Below are positions 39,906 to 49,210 of a DNA stretch of 60,423 nt, piece by piece. The translations under genes were made by a program, and so were the position numbers. The DNA is taken from contig NZ_JAKUDS010000014.1 of assembly GCF_023221775.1 (NCBI RefSeq), positions 1-60,423 on the forward strand, in the 5' to 3' direction. The DNA is from Enterococcus cecorum (GTDB lineage: Bacteria > Bacillota > Bacilli > Lactobacillales > Enterococcaceae). How positions within the stretch are numbered: position 1 is the first letter of the stretch; every line of letters begins with the position of its first letter. The notes under the pieces were generated by a model, which saw only the letters and a list, made by a program, of their open reading frames with translations, searched no databases and was not told the DNA's origin.

Positions 39906-40511
39906 TTGAAAAAAGAAGACTTACGAACAAAACGTACCCGCAAGATGATTTTAGAAGCATTTATCGTCTTAGTTGAAGAAAAAGGTTATGAGCATGTAAC
40001 GGTGTCTGATATTGCAAGTAAAGCAATGATTAATCGTGCTACTTTTTACGCTCATTTTAAAGATAAACAAGATGTCTATGACTATATTTTTGAAAAAGCT
40101 GTTGAAAAATTTGTTATGGTTCTAGCACCCGTTCAACTCGGAAACACCAACCAATTACAAGTCTATGCAATCGAACAAATCTTAACTCAAATTTTTGAAA
40201 AAATTCAAGATAACCGTGAATTTTTCAAAATTGTTCTAAATGCAAATGGGAACGAACAACTTCGAAAGCAATTATCCCAGCTCTTGCGATCGACCTATGC
40301 TAATATCTTTGAACAAGTTGAGATTCGCGAAAAAGAGTTTATTGTTCCTATTGATTTTATCATCGAATACATGAGTGCTACTTTCATGGCAAGCTTACAC
40401 TGGTGGATTAATCAAGATAGCCGATTTACACCCAAACAGATGGCCCAACTTTTAATTAAATTAGTCGGAAGTAATCATCTAAAAGTATTAGGTATTGATA
40501 TTAGGGAATAA
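39906..40511 (+). CDS. TetR-family transcriptional regulator
   Basis: About 201 residues. The N-terminal helix-turn-helix TVSDIASKAMINRATFYAHFKDKQDVYDYIF is typical (split: TVSDIASKAMI then FYAHFKDK). The C-terminal ligand domain resembles the TetR_C type found near dihydroxyacetone kinase regulators. TTG at 39906 is preferred, after GGTGAG; TTG at 39894 is an alternative. Divergent from the activase gene across a 213-bp region with a palindrome, so it probably controls that gene and itself. Confidence 0.85.
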   Translation: MKKEDLRTKRTRKMILEAFIVLVEEKGYEHVTVSDIASKAMINRATFYAHFKDKQDVYDYIFEKAVEKFVMVLAPVQLGNTNQLQVYAIEQILTQIFEKIQDNREFFKIVLNANGNEQLRKQLSQLLRSTYANIFEQVEIREKEFIVPIDFIIEYMSATFMASLHWWINQDSRFTPKQMAQLLIKLVGSNHLKVLGIDIRE

Positions 40512-40515
40512 GGAA

Positions 40516-40545
40516 ACCTCCCAAACTTTCTATTGTTTGAGAGGT
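40516..40545. terminator. Convergent hairpin between tetR and the helicase gene
   Basis: ACCTCCCAAAC pairs with GTTTGAGAGGT (one mismatch). The T-tracts on either side are short, so confidence is moderate. Confidence 0.6.
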
Positions 40546-40550
40546 AAGTT

Positions 40551-42884
40551 TTATTTATGCCAATAATTATCGATATCATTTAATAAACTCTTCAATTGAT
40601 GCGCAACAATTCCATGAGACCAATGAGCAGGATAAAGTTGCATATACTCCTTTCTCGAAAAGCGTTGATCAATCAAAAGTATAATACCTTGATCTTGTTC
40701 TGTTCGAATGACACGCCCTGCAGCTTGCATCACTTTATTAAAACCTGGTAATTGATAGATATAATAATAACCTTGCTGATTCTTTGTATCGAAATACTTT
40801 TTTAACTCCTCTTGCTCTTTTGATATTTGTGGAAGTCCAACAGAAACAATCAGCGAGCCAATCAACCTTCTACCTTTTAAATCAATTCCCTCTGAGAAAA
40901 CACCTCCTAGTACACAAAAACCAATGATTACCTGATCATCTTGGTCGACAAATTGCTCAAGAAAGTCACTTTTCTCTTGCTCATTCATCTCTCGCTCTTG
41001 TAATATAATTTTTGTCTCTGGATATAGCTCGATAAAACGGCGATAAACATCTTGCATATAAGAAAATGAAGGAAAAAAACAAAAATAATTGCCCGCTTTT
41101 AAGTCAGTTACTTTCTGAATAAGTTCACATAAGGAATCTATCATTTGATGACGAAAACGATAAGTCATCGGTAGAAAATCTGCAATCATTACTTGAAATT
41201 GTTTTTGTTCAAATGGACTTATTTGGCTAAAAGTATAATCTTGAGTATTTCCTACCAATAAATTTTGATAATAACTTACAGGCGAAAATGTCGCAGAAAA
41301 CAATACACTCCCTTTGCCATAATCTAGTTTTTGCTTAATTAATTCAGCAGGATCAAGGCAAAATAATTTCAACTGTATCTCCTCATCAACCATTTCGACC
41401 AAAAATCTAAAATGATCATCAAAATATTCAGAGATTTTTAAAAAACTCATCAAATCAAAATACAAATTCTGCTGCCAATTCGGCACATTTTCTTTCAATT
41501 CTCGTAAATATTCGCCAAAATATTCACTCCAACGATAAGCATAGGTTAGCAATTCATCTGGTAATTCTTTGCTGAAGATGTACTCCTGATCTTTTAATAG
41601 TTCTTTAAAAGATTGGCAAACCTCGAGTAATTTTAGTAAAACTTTATGTTGCTTGCGATATCTTTTTGGTAATTCTGCCTGAAATTTTTTTATTGATTTA
41701 ATTGTCAATATTTTTGTATACATCTCTCGTGCACGTGTGATCAAATTATGAGCTTCATCAACTAAAAAATAACTTTCTGAATCTTCACTATCAAAAAATC
41801 TTTTCAGATACACTTGAGGATCAAACAGATAGTTGTAATCACAAACAATCACGTCGCTATAAAGACTAAGATCCAAACTAAGTTCAAAAGGACAACATTC
41901 ATATTTTTTCGCTATCTCAGTTACTTGATGACTCGTATATTCATTCCCCTCATTTAAGAGCTCCCATAAAGCTAGTTTTTGCTTCTGATAGTAATTTTTA
42001 GCAAAAGGACAAAAATCAGGATTACACTTGCATTCTGTCATGAAACAAACTTTTTCCTTTGCTGTAATTTCAATTGTTTTAACAACTTTTTGCTGTTTTT
42101 GGAACATCTGCATGGTCTGTAAAGCTACTTCTCTAGTAATTGTTTTCGCAGTCAAATAAAAAATTCTATCAGCTTGATATTCGCCCATAGCCTTCAATGC
42201 AGGAAATAAAGTTGCTAGCGTCTTTCCTGTCCCAGTTGGCGCTTCCATAAATAGCCTTTTCTCTAGACTGAGCGTTTGATAAACTGCAGCAGCTAAATCT
42301 CTCTGACCTGGACGAAATTCTGAAAAAGGAAAGCTTAAATTACGCAAACATTTTTGACGATTCTCAATATGTTTTTTTAAAAAGACTAACCATTTTTCGT
42401 ATTCTTTAAGGGTTGTTAGATAATATTTCTCCAATTCTGAAATTTGAAAAGTTTGTTGATTTATCTCAATTTTTTCATCGAGAGTACAATAATAACGTAA
42501 CATAACATCAATTTCTGCCAAGTCATTTTGAGACGCATAAATATAGGCATAAATTTTCGCCTGAGCAAAAAATAGTTCAACAGTTGCTTCTTCTAGTTGT
42601 TCAAAAGGAATTTCACTCGATTTTATTTCATCAATAATCACATTATCGTCTTTTCGCCAAACCCCATCGCAACGTCCCTCTACTAAGATGTCAAAAACTT
42701 CTCCTTGATAAGTCGATTTAAGAGTCACTTCGGGTTGGTAATTTCCATCCATCGATTGCTGTAATTTCCGATGAATTTTTGCACCGTCTAAAGCAGTATG
42801 ATTACTTTGCCTTCGATTATCTATACTTTGCTTATTATGAACAAATGATACTAACTCACGGACAGATATTCTTTTTTTCTGCAT
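40551..42884 (-). CDS. DinG/XPD-family helicase with N-terminal PD-(D/E)XK nuclease-like domain
   Basis: 777 residues. A Cas4/RecB-like nuclease module comes first (about 1-180; GRCDGVWRKDDNVIIDEIKSS). A superfamily 2 helicase follows with Walker A APTGTGKTLATLFPA near residue 216, four iron-sulfur-type cysteines in CFMTECKCNPDFCPF and CCPFE, DEAH (LVDEAHNL), and the C-terminal motif QAAGRVIRTEQDQG. It likely unwinds 5'-tailed DNA in repair. It is distinct from the larger exonuclease-bearing DinG. It lies alone, between two hairpins. Confidence 0.87.
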   Translation of the reverse strand: MQKKRISVRELVSFVHNKQSIDNRRQSNHTALDGAKIHRKLQQSMDGNYQPEVTLKSTYQGEVFDILVEGRCDGVWRKDDNVIIDEIKSSEIPFEQLEEATVELFFAQAKIYAYIYASQNDLAEIDVMLRYYCTLDEKIEINQQTFQISELEKYYLTTLKEYEKWLVFLKKHIENRQKCLRNLSFPFSEFRPGQRDLAAAVYQTLSLEKRLFMEAPTGTGKTLATLFPALKAMGEYQADRIFYLTAKTITREVALQTMQMFQKQQKVVKTIEITAKEKVCFMTECKCNPDFCPFAKNYYQKQKLALWELLNEGNEYTSHQVTEIAKKYECCPFELSLDLSLYSDVIVCDYNYLFDPQVYLKRFFDSEDSESYFLVDEAHNLITRAREMYTKILTIKSIKKFQAELPKRYRKQHKVLLKLLEVCQSFKELLKDQEYIFSKELPDELLTYAYRWSEYFGEYLRELKENVPNWQQNLYFDLMSFLKISEYFDDHFRFLVEMVDEEIQLKLFCLDPAELIKQKLDYGKGSVLFSATFSPVSYYQNLLVGNTQDYTFSQISPFEQKQFQVMIADFLPMTYRFRHQMIDSLCELIQKVTDLKAGNYFCFFPSFSYMQDVYRRFIELYPETKIILQEREMNEQEKSDFLEQFVDQDDQVIIGFCVLGGVFSEGIDLKGRRLIGSLIVSVGLPQISKEQEELKKYFDTKNQQGYYYIYQLPGFNKVMQAAGRVIRTEQDQGIILLIDQRFSRKEYMQLYPAHWSHGIVAHQLKSLLNDIDNYWHK

Positions 42885-42916
42885 ATTATCCCAACTTTCA
42901 ACATACAGTGTAACAA

Positions 42917-42953
42917 AAAAAAGACAAACGAACTAGATGTAGTTTGTCTTTTT
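42917..42953. terminator. Bidirectional terminator between the helicase and lipoprotein genes
   Basis: AAAAAGACAAAC and its perfect complement form a 12-bp stem with A/T runs on both sides. On the minus strand it ends the lipoprotein gene. Confidence 0.8.
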
Positions 42954-43461
42954 ATCGATATACATGATATTCTACATAATTTTCATCTATTACTGTATCC
43001 TCTCTAACATAATCAAAACGGATAGTGAGGCCCGCACCTTTGATTACGATATGATTACCATCATCTGTAACCTGGCAATCTTTTAACGTCCGTTGATAGA
43101 CAGAATATGGCTCAGAGTCAAAATCTTGATTGGAAAAATATAGAGCAAAATCTTTCTCTATTTTATTTCGATAATTTTGATACTCTTCTAACTTGGTATC
43201 CTCTTCTTTAGCGTGTATTTCTGGAATATACTGTTTTACGATATGCAATACACCATTTTTAAAATCAAAAACGCCTTGGCTTTGTGGAAAACCTTGATTA
43301 TCACTTTGCAAAATCATAAAATCATCGGTTACTTTCTGCGAGGATATCATTTTCGATTGTTTCACTTTCACAGGGTTGATATCCGATTGTTGTTGCACAC
43401 AGCCACTTAAAATAAAGGCTAGGAGAAAAATAAAAAGAGTATTTAAAACTTTTTTATTCAC
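42952..43461 (-). CDS. Lipoprotein of unknown function
   Basis: About 169 residues. It has a lipoprotein signal peptide (KKVLNTLFIFLLAFILSGC; lipobox LSGC) and a polar extracellular domain with VFDFKNGVLHIVKQY and a C-terminal beta-rich part. I do not recognise the family. GTG at 43461 or 43470 is the start. It is a substrate for the LspA encoded at 17526. Single-gene unit. Confidence 0.75.
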   Translation of the reverse strand: MNKKVLNTLFIFLLAFILSGCVQQQSDINPVKVKQSKMISSQKVTDDFMILQSDNQGFPQSQGVFDFKNGVLHIVKQYIPEIHAKEEDTKLEEYQNYRNKIEKDFALYFSNQDFDSEPYSVYQRTLKDCQVTDDGNHIVIKGAGLTIRFDYVREDTVIDENYVEYHVYR

Positions 43462-43598
43462 ACCTATCACCTACCTTTATCATCATTATAACAAATAAAA
43501 TCAAAAATATATTTTTTATAGAATAATTTTAATTTACTATTAACAGATTGTAAGTAAACTTTCAGATAATTATAAAATTCTAAATCCAATCGGTATCA

Positions 43599-43627
43599 TT
43601 GTTTCTATGACCAATTTAAGATATACT
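43599..43627 (+). promoter_or_regulatory. Promoter of the MBL-hydrolase / phosphatase / uppP run
   Basis: TTGTTT (43599-43604), a 17-bp spacer, and TATACT (43622-43627), about 30 bases before the GTG start. Confidence 0.7.
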
Positions 43628-43659
43628 TAGCATGTAATTATAAAAAGGAGGCTATTCAA

Positions 43660-44286
43660 GTGAATATACAACAAATTGTAACAGGTCCCATTCAAGAAAA
43701 CTGTTATCTCGTATACAACGAAGATACTTTGCTTATCATTGACCCGGGTGAGGATGCCCAAAATATAATCCAATACATTCAAGAAACAAAAATAAAGCCA
43801 TCAGCAATTTTACTCACTCATACCCACTATGATCATATTGGTGCTGTAGATACATTACGTGATTACTACCAGATTCCAGTTTATGTGGATCCGTTAGAAA
43901 ATGATTGGTTGGGCGATCCAGAAATGAACTTATCTGGGAATCATCCCGAATTTGGCTCAATTACTGCTCGGCCAGCCGAATATCTTCTTGAACATAAAAC
44001 TTATCAAATCGGAAGTATCTCTTTTAAAGTTGTTCCTACACCAGGGCATTCCATTGGTTCAGTAAGTTTTATTTTCAAAGATTTCGTTGTTTCTGGAGAC
44101 GCCTTATTCAATGGTAGTATTGGTAGAGCAGACTTGCCAACAGGTGATTTTGAACAACTGTTACAAAGCATTCAATCGCAATTATTAACGTTACCAGATA
44201 CATTTAAGGTTTATCCAGGGCATGGACTTGCAACAACCATTATCCACGAAAAACAAACTAATCCATTTCTAAGAGGATTAAGATAG
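43660..44286 (+). CDS. Metallo-beta-lactamase-fold hydrolase (glyoxalase II-like, YqgX type)
   Basis: 208 residues. The metal site HTHYDHIGAVD lies near residue 64, with later ligands in PTPGHSIGS, SGDALF and YPGHGLAT. YqgX-type proteins hydrolyse S-lactoylglutathione-like thioesters or have unknown substrates. GTG start, eight bases after AGGAGG. It is separated by 12 nt from the phosphatase gene. Confidence 0.88.
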   Translation: MNIQQIVTGPIQENCYLVYNEDTLLIIDPGEDAQNIIQYIQETKIKPSAILLTHTHYDHIGAVDTLRDYYQIPVYVDPLENDWLGDPEMNLSGNHPEFGSITARPAEYLLEHKTYQIGSISFKVVPTPGHSIGSVSFIFKDFVVSGDALFNGSIGRADLPTGDFEQLLQSIQSQLLTLPDTFKVYPGHGLATTIIHEKQTNPFLRGLR

Positions 44287-44298
44287 GAGAGATTGATT

Positions 44299-45000
44299 AT
44301 GACAAAAACACAACTTTACATTGTACGTCATGGAAAAACAATGTTTAATACCCTACAACGTGTACAAGGTTGGTGTGATACCCCTCTGACTGATGTTGGT
44401 GTCAGAGGAATTGAAGGAACAGGTATCGGAATAAGAGATATAGATTTTGTCGAAGCTGTTTCTAGTGATAGTGGTCGCGCTATTCAAACGATGCGTATTC
44501 TATTATCTAAACATCCCAATGGTGCAAATATCCCATATCATACCGATGCTAGAATAAGAGAATGGAATTTTGGTTCACTTGAAGGTGGCTATGATGCTGA
44601 GATGTGGGGTGTATTACCTCGAGTATTGAATTATCGGACATATGATGAACTAATTAAAAATAATGTAAGCTATAAACAAATTTGTGAAGCAATCTATGAA
44701 GCCGATACTGCGAATTGGGCGGAAACTTACGAACAATTAAAAAATCGAGTATTGACTGGATTTGAAGATATCGCCTATCGTGTAGAAAAAAATGGTGGTG
44801 GTAAGGCATTAATTGTATCTCATGGATTAACTATCGCCTTTTTAATGCATTTAGTCGATTCTTCAAATGGATTACGTGTGGATATTGACAATGGTTCAAT
44901 TTCTATTTTAAACTATGAAAATGGACAGTTCAGTATAGAAACTATTGGGGATAAGCATTTTAAAGAAAATGGTTTAGCTGAATTGGACAAATTGAATTAA
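44299..45000 (+). CDS. Histidine phosphatase family protein
   Basis: About 233 residues. The catalytic phosphohistidine motif is [22 protein letters not shown] near the N-terminus (short form RHGKTMFN). The second His is in [12 protein letters not shown] near residue 172. Substrate unknown; members include phosphoglycerate mutase-like and cofactor phosphatases. ATG at 44299 follows GGAGAG at nine bases; TTG at 44293 is an alternative. Confidence 0.88.
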   Translation: MTKTQLYIVRHGKTMFNTLQRVQGWCDTPLTDVGVRGIEGTGIGIRDIDFVEAVSSDSGRAIQTMRILLSKHPNGANIPYHTDARIREWNFGSLEGGYDAEMWGVLPRVLNYRTYDELIKNNVSYKQICEAIYEADTANWAETYEQLKNRVLTGFEDIAYRVEKNGGGKALIVSHGLTIAFLMHLVDSSNGLRVDIDNGSISILNYENGQFSIETIGDKHFKENGLAELDKLN

Positions 45001-45016
45001 GAGAAAGGAATTTTCG

Positions 45017-45844
45017 ATGTTCTTTGCAAATTTTATAAAAGCTGTCATTTTAGGGATTGTTGAAGGAATTACTGAATGGTTACCAATTAGTAGTACTGGA
45101 CATCTCATCCTCGTTGATAATATCTTAAAGATGCAAATCAGTAAAGAATTTACCTCAATGTTTAACGTTGTCATTCAACTTGGTGCTATCATGGCTGTTG
45201 TTTATCTGTATTTTAATAAACTCAATCCATTTGATAGCAAAAAAAATAAGTTACAACAAAAACAAACTTGGGATTTATGGTTAAAAGTTATTGTTGCTTG
45301 CTTTCCTTCCGCAATCATTGGTTTATTATTTGATGACTGGTTAGATGCTCATCTATATAAGCCATTTCCAGTAGCATTAATGTTGATTATTTATGGTATT
45401 GGATTTATCTGGGTGGAAAAGCGTAACCAAACCATTAAACCAAAATGTACAGACTTAAACCGTTTCACTTATAAAGCAGCCATTATGATCGGTATCTTTC
45501 AAGTACTTGCCTTAATTCCTGGTACTTCAAGATCAGGAGCAACTATTTTAGGAGGAATCTTAATTGGTGCATCTCGATACGTTGCTGCTGAATTTTCATT
45601 CTTTTTAGGTATCCCTACTATGTTTGGTGCAAGTGGACTAAAAATAGTAAAATTCCTAAAAAATGGTAACTTCTTTGATTTACAGTCTTCAATCATACTA
45701 CTCACAGGTATGATTGTTTCCTTCATTGTATCTGTATTGGTCATTAAATTCTTAATGGACTATATCAAAAAACATGATTTTTCTGTATTTGGTTGGTATC
45801 GAATAATCCTAGGAACAATCATTATATTATCTATGATATTTTAA
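45017..45844 (+). CDS. uppP: Undecaprenyl-diphosphatase
   Basis: This 275-residue membrane enzyme recycles the undecaprenyl carrier of cell wall synthesis and gives basal bacitracin tolerance. It has the two active-site motifs [13 protein letters not shown] near residue 20 and [10 protein letters not shown] near 173, with about eight helices. AAAGGAA precedes the ATG; it follows the phosphatase gene after 16 nt. Confidence 0.95.
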   Translation: MFFANFIKAVILGIVEGITEWLPISSTGHLILVDNILKMQISKEFTSMFNVVIQLGAIMAVVYLYFNKLNPFDSKKNKLQQKQTWDLWLKVIVACFPSAIIGLLFDDWLDAHLYKPFPVALMLIIYGIGFIWVEKRNQTIKPKCTDLNRFTYKAAIMIGIFQVLALIPGTSRSGATILGGILIGASRYVAAEFSFFLGIPTMFGASGLKIVKFLKNGNFFDLQSSIILLTGMIVSFIVSVLVIKFLMDYIKKHDFSVFGWYRIILGTIIILSMIF

Positions 45845-45850
45845 TTTAAA

Positions 45851-45893
45851 AAGCAGTTTAGCATGTAATATTATAACCCATGCTAAACTGCTT
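45851..45893. terminator. Bidirectional terminator between uppP and the Pit operon
   Basis: A 15-bp perfect stem (AAGCAGTTTAGCATG and complement) with a 13-nt loop and A/T-rich flanks. Confidence 0.85.
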
Positions 45894-45897
45894 AATT

Positions 45898-46521
45898 TTA
45901 TGTGTTTTTAATTATCAAGTTTCCGATTAAATCAACTGCATTTTCGGTACTGTTAGATATCCATTCGTATCTTTCATAAATTTCCTTCCACTTAATGATT
46001 TCTAATAAATCATTATTTCCAGAAAATAATTCTTTTTTCAATCTACTAAATAATCGATCTGCCTCAGACTCAGTATTTCTTACTTCTTTCAATAAATCTC
46101 TCAAATTTTTTGAATTTTTAAATTTAGGGAACTCTCGCATTGCATCTAACACACCTTTCGTAGCTTTGACTACTAAGTGAGCAAATAAGTCAGTCTCTGG
46201 ACGCAAGGTTTGAATTGAAAGGTTCTCAAACATATATGTAATACCATTGATACCATCCAATACATCATCTAAAGATTCAGCTAGTAACATAATATCTTCA
46301 CGATCAATCGGAGTAATGAAAGCATCATATAACTCATTTGTTAACTCCAAAATAAGTCGATCATTTTCTTTTTCTAAATGATGGATGAGTTCAGACTCTG
46401 TTTCCAAATGATCTAAAGAATAATTCTGCATAATTTTCTCTAGTACTTCTGCAGACTTGTATCCATTTTCTGCAATCTTTTCTAACGTCTTAAAATAATC
46501 ATACTTTTTTCTTCTTGCCAT
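45898..46521 (-). CDS. DUF47 / PhoU-like accessory protein of the Pit transporter
   Basis: 207 residues, all helical, of the DUF47 family (YkaA, Pit accessory protein). It includes AESLDDVLDGINGITYMFEN and ESEADRLFSRLKKELFSGN. It is encoded 12 nt after pit and is thought to tune phosphate uptake. GGAG precedes the ATG. Confidence 0.9.
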   Translation of the reverse strand: MARRKKYDYFKTLEKIAENGYKSAEVLEKIMQNYSLDHLETESELIHHLEKENDRLILELTNELYDAFITPIDREDIMLLAESLDDVLDGINGITYMFENLSIQTLRPETDLFAHLVVKATKGVLDAMREFPKFKNSKNLRDLLKEVRNTESEADRLFSRLKKELFSGNNDLLEIIKWKEIYERYEWISNSTENAVDLIGNLIIKNT

Positions 46522-46533
46522 ATCAAATTCTCC

Positions 46534-47565
46534 TTAAAAAATAGCTACGAAAAATTTAGCCATTACATAGGCAATGACTCCACAACCTGGAAAAGTCATA
46601 ACCCAAGCAAAAATCATTTCCTTTACAATTCGCCAATCCACACTACTTAAACGTTTCGAGGCACCTACACCCATTATTGCAGTCGTTTTTGTATGTGTTG
46701 TGGATACAGGAATTCCAAATACAGAGGCTAAAAACAAACATATCGCTGCACTCAAATCGGCAGAAAATCCTTGATATGTTTCTAATTTAACCATATCCAT
46801 ACCAACAGATTTAATAATTTTCATTCCACCAACGCTAGTCCCTAATCCCATGGTAATTGAACAAAGGGCCATCACCCACAACGGAATCGTAAAACCGTTA
46901 CCTGTTTTTTCTGCAAGTCCATTATAGAATAAACCTAACATGAATACACCCATAAATTTTTGTCCATCTTGTGCGCCATGTAAAAAAGCATTCGCAGCAG
47001 CTGAAATTGCTTGACCAATCGTAAAAAATTTATTTGCTTTTCTTCTTGGAATATTTTGGAAAATAAGAACTAATAATTTAGTAAGTAAATACCCACCAAA
47101 AAATCCCATAATTGTTGAAACGACCAGCCCTATAATAACTTTGATCCACTCATCAACATTTACAGCGTTCAGTCCCCCTAGCGCCATAGCTGAACCAGTC
47201 AATCCTGCAATAAGTGCATGAGATTCACTCGTTGGAATTCCAAAATACCATGCTGCCACTGCCCAGACCACAATTGCAAACAATGAAGCGGCTAAAGCAA
47301 CTTGAGCAGCCTGAATTCCTTGAGCGTCAAAACTTACAATATTACTTATAGTCTCAGCAACCTGAGCATTAAAATACGTCATTACCAATGCACCAGCAAA
47401 GTTCATAACAACCGCCATCCAAATTGCGAAATTTGGAGCAAGTACCCTCGTCGATACTGCAGTTGCAATCGCATTCGGTGCATCTGTCCAACCGTTTACA
47501 AAAATCACCCCTAAAACAAGGGCAACGGTTACAAATAGTGCAATACTCAAATAATTCACCACCAT
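46534..47565 (-). CDS. pit: Inorganic phosphate transporter, PiT family
   Basis: 343 residues with about ten helices. It shows the two PiT signature repeats, GWTDAPNAIATAVSTRVL near residue 25 and a second in AFLHGAQDGQKFMGV near 192. It imports phosphate, usually as a metal-phosphate complex, with protons. GGAG precedes the ATG. Operon with the DUF47 gene. Confidence 0.94.
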   Translation of the reverse strand: MVVNYLSIALFVTVALVLGVIFVNGWTDAPNAIATAVSTRVLAPNFAIWMAVVMNFAGALVMTYFNAQVAETISNIVSFDAQGIQAAQVALAASLFAIVVWAVAAWYFGIPTSESHALIAGLTGSAMALGGLNAVNVDEWIKVIIGLVVSTIMGFFGGYLLTKLLVLIFQNIPRRKANKFFTIGQAISAAANAFLHGAQDGQKFMGVFMLGLFYNGLAEKTGNGFTIPLWVMALCSITMGLGTSVGGMKIIKSVGMDMVKLETYQGFSADLSAAICLFLASVFGIPVSTTHTKTTAIMGVGASKRLSSVDWRIVKEMIFAWVMTFPGCGVIAYVMAKFFVAIF

Positions 47566-47769
47566 AAATTTACTCCACTTGTAATCATAGCATAAATATT
47601 GTTAGATGTGTATATTTCAATTTAAGAAAGTTGGCAAACTTTGTCTAAAAACTTTCTAATCAAACGGTTATTTCTTTACTTTTTAGATGTAAAATAGTGA
47701 TATTTAATGTGTTTTCTCATCAAAAACCAAATTTTTTTGTGTTAAGTAAAAATTCTTTACAACTTATTC

Positions 47770-47798
47770 TTGCAAAGCACGCCACCATTATGTATAAT
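47770..47798 (+). promoter_or_regulatory. Promoter of rpsT
   Basis: TTGCAA (47770-47775), a 17-bp spacer with extended TG, and TATAAT (47793-47798). Confidence 0.82.
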
Positions 47799-47811
47799 GA
47801 CAATTGTTGAT

Positions 47812-47830
47812 TTATACGAATTTCGTATAA
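47812..47830 (+). promoter_or_regulatory. Perfect inverted repeat in the rpsT 5' UTR
   Basis: TTATACGAA and TTCGTATAA are 9-bp perfect arms around a single T, located between the rpsT promoter and its ribosome site. It could be an mRNA hairpin or a DNA operator. The transcript would begin close to it. Confidence 0.5.
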
Positions 47831-47855
47831 GAACTATTTATCGGAGGTGAAATAA

Positions 47856-48110
47856 ATGCCAAACATTGAATCTGCAATCAAACGTGTTCGTACAAGTGAA
47901 GCTGCTAATGCTAAGAATTCATCTCAATTGAGCACAATGCGTACAGCTGTCAAAAAATTTGAAAAAGCTGTAGAAGCTGGTGCTGATAACGTAGCTGAGT
48001 TACACAAAGAAGCAATCAAAGCAATCGACATGGCTGAATCAAAAGGATTAATCCATAAAAACAAAGCTGGTCGTGATAAATCTCGTTTAAGCAAAAAATT
48101 AGCTAAATAA
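47856..48110 (+). CDS. rpsT: 30S ribosomal protein S20
   Basis: An 84-residue basic protein that binds 16S rRNA. It has the family features [19 protein letters not shown] and [33 protein letters not shown] precedes the ATG. It has its own promoter and terminator, convergent with holA. Confidence 0.97.
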   Translation: MPNIESAIKRVRTSEAANAKNSSQLSTMRTAVKKFEKAVEAGADNVAELHKEAIKAIDMAESKGLIHKNKAGRDKSRLSKKLAK

Positions 48111-48122
48111 TAGCTGAGAAGT

Positions 48123-48155
48123 AAAAAATCCACGAAAAATTTCGTGGATTTTTTT
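48123..48155. terminator. Bidirectional terminator between rpsT and holA
   Basis: AAATCCACGAAA and its complement form a 12-bp stem, with TTTTTTT on the plus strand and TTTTTT on the minus strand. Confidence 0.88.
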
Positions 48156-49161
48156 AGTATTTCAACAAATACATCTGAAAAGCAAAAAACTTATCAACTT
48201 TTCCTGACTTTATTTGAAAATCTAATTCAACTAAATCATCAAATAATTGAATTAAATACCCCATCTGATACTTTTTCACTTCTTGCATTGCCAACTTTAC
48301 CCGATAGCTATGGATTTTTAACATATCCGCAATATTCGCTTGCTGATAACCTTGTTTGACCAAATATTTAACTTGAATCATTAAGCGAAATTGACCAATT
48401 AATATCGCGATGAGCTTGATTGGCTCTTCTTTTTGCAAAGTTAAATCATCAAAAAGTTTTAGTGCCAGGCTCGTTTGTCGATATAAAATAAATTGTGAAA
48501 GTTCAAAAAGATTTTGTTCTAAAGTTTTAGGAATGAGTTGATCCACTAATTCTTTCGTCACTGACTCTTCTCTTCCATGAAACAACTTTATCTTCTGAAA
48601 TTCTTGCATCACTCGTGTAAGTTGATAATCACATTGTTTTAAATAATAATCTAATACACCTTTCGAGAACTGAATCTGCTCATTTTGTATATAATGTTGG
48701 AAATACTGTTTGACATCATTTTCTTTCAACGTTTGAACATCTATAATAGTCGCATTTTTTTTCAAAATTTTTGTAACTTTCTTACGTTCATCTAATTTTG
48801 GATAATCCGCGAAGAGAACAAAAATTGTTGTTGTGCAAGGTTGCTCAAAATAATGAATGAATTGCTTTAAGACTTCTTCATCAATCGCCTTTTTCTCACT
48901 AGTCAAAAAATAAGGATGTTCAAGGAATACCAGTCGATAATCGCCAAAAAATGGACTGGCTTGAACCTCCTCAAGAACAGCCTGTAAATCAACATCATCT
49001 GCGTCGAAAGTAGCAAAATTTAAATCATCTTCTTGAATATTTAAGTTTGAAAAAAATGCATTTTTAACTTCATCAATTAAGTATTGCTCCTGCCCATTCA
49101 CTAAATATAAAGGAGCCAATTTATTTTGACGAATCGCTTGTAATTGTTGTTGTATACTCAA
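48154..49161 (-). CDS. holA: DNA polymerase III delta subunit
   Basis: The clamp-loader subunit opens the beta clamp. The 335-residue protein has an AAA-like N-terminal region (LYLVNGQEQYLIDEVKNAFF, VFLEHPYFLTS) and a C-terminal collar domain. TTG at 49161 is the likely start, eight bases after AAAGGA; ATG at 49194 lies upstream of that site. It follows comEC by about 50 nt. Confidence 0.92.
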   Translation of the reverse strand: MSIQQQLQAIRQNKLAPLYLVNGQEQYLIDEVKNAFFSNLNIQEDDLNFATFDADDVDLQAVLEEVQASPFFGDYRLVFLEHPYFLTSEKKAIDEEVLKQFIHYFEQPCTTTIFVLFADYPKLDERKKVTKILKKNATIIDVQTLKENDVKQYFQHYIQNEQIQFSKGVLDYYLKQCDYQLTRVMQEFQKIKLFHGREESVTKELVDQLIPKTLEQNLFELSQFILYRQTSLALKLFDDLTLQKEEPIKLIAILIGQFRLMIQVKYLVKQGYQQANIADMLKIHSYRVKLAMQEVKKYQMGYLIQLFDDLVELDFQIKSGKVDKFFAFQMYLLKY

Positions 49162-49210
49162 ATTCTTATTCCTTTCAAATTCTGTTAATATCATTATACC
49201 AAAAAACTAC

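Noticed and set aside
39712-39960. Two overlapping minus-strand ORFs between the activase and TetR genes
   Set aside because: They span the divergent promoters and the TetR start, and have low-complexity composition without ribosome sites.
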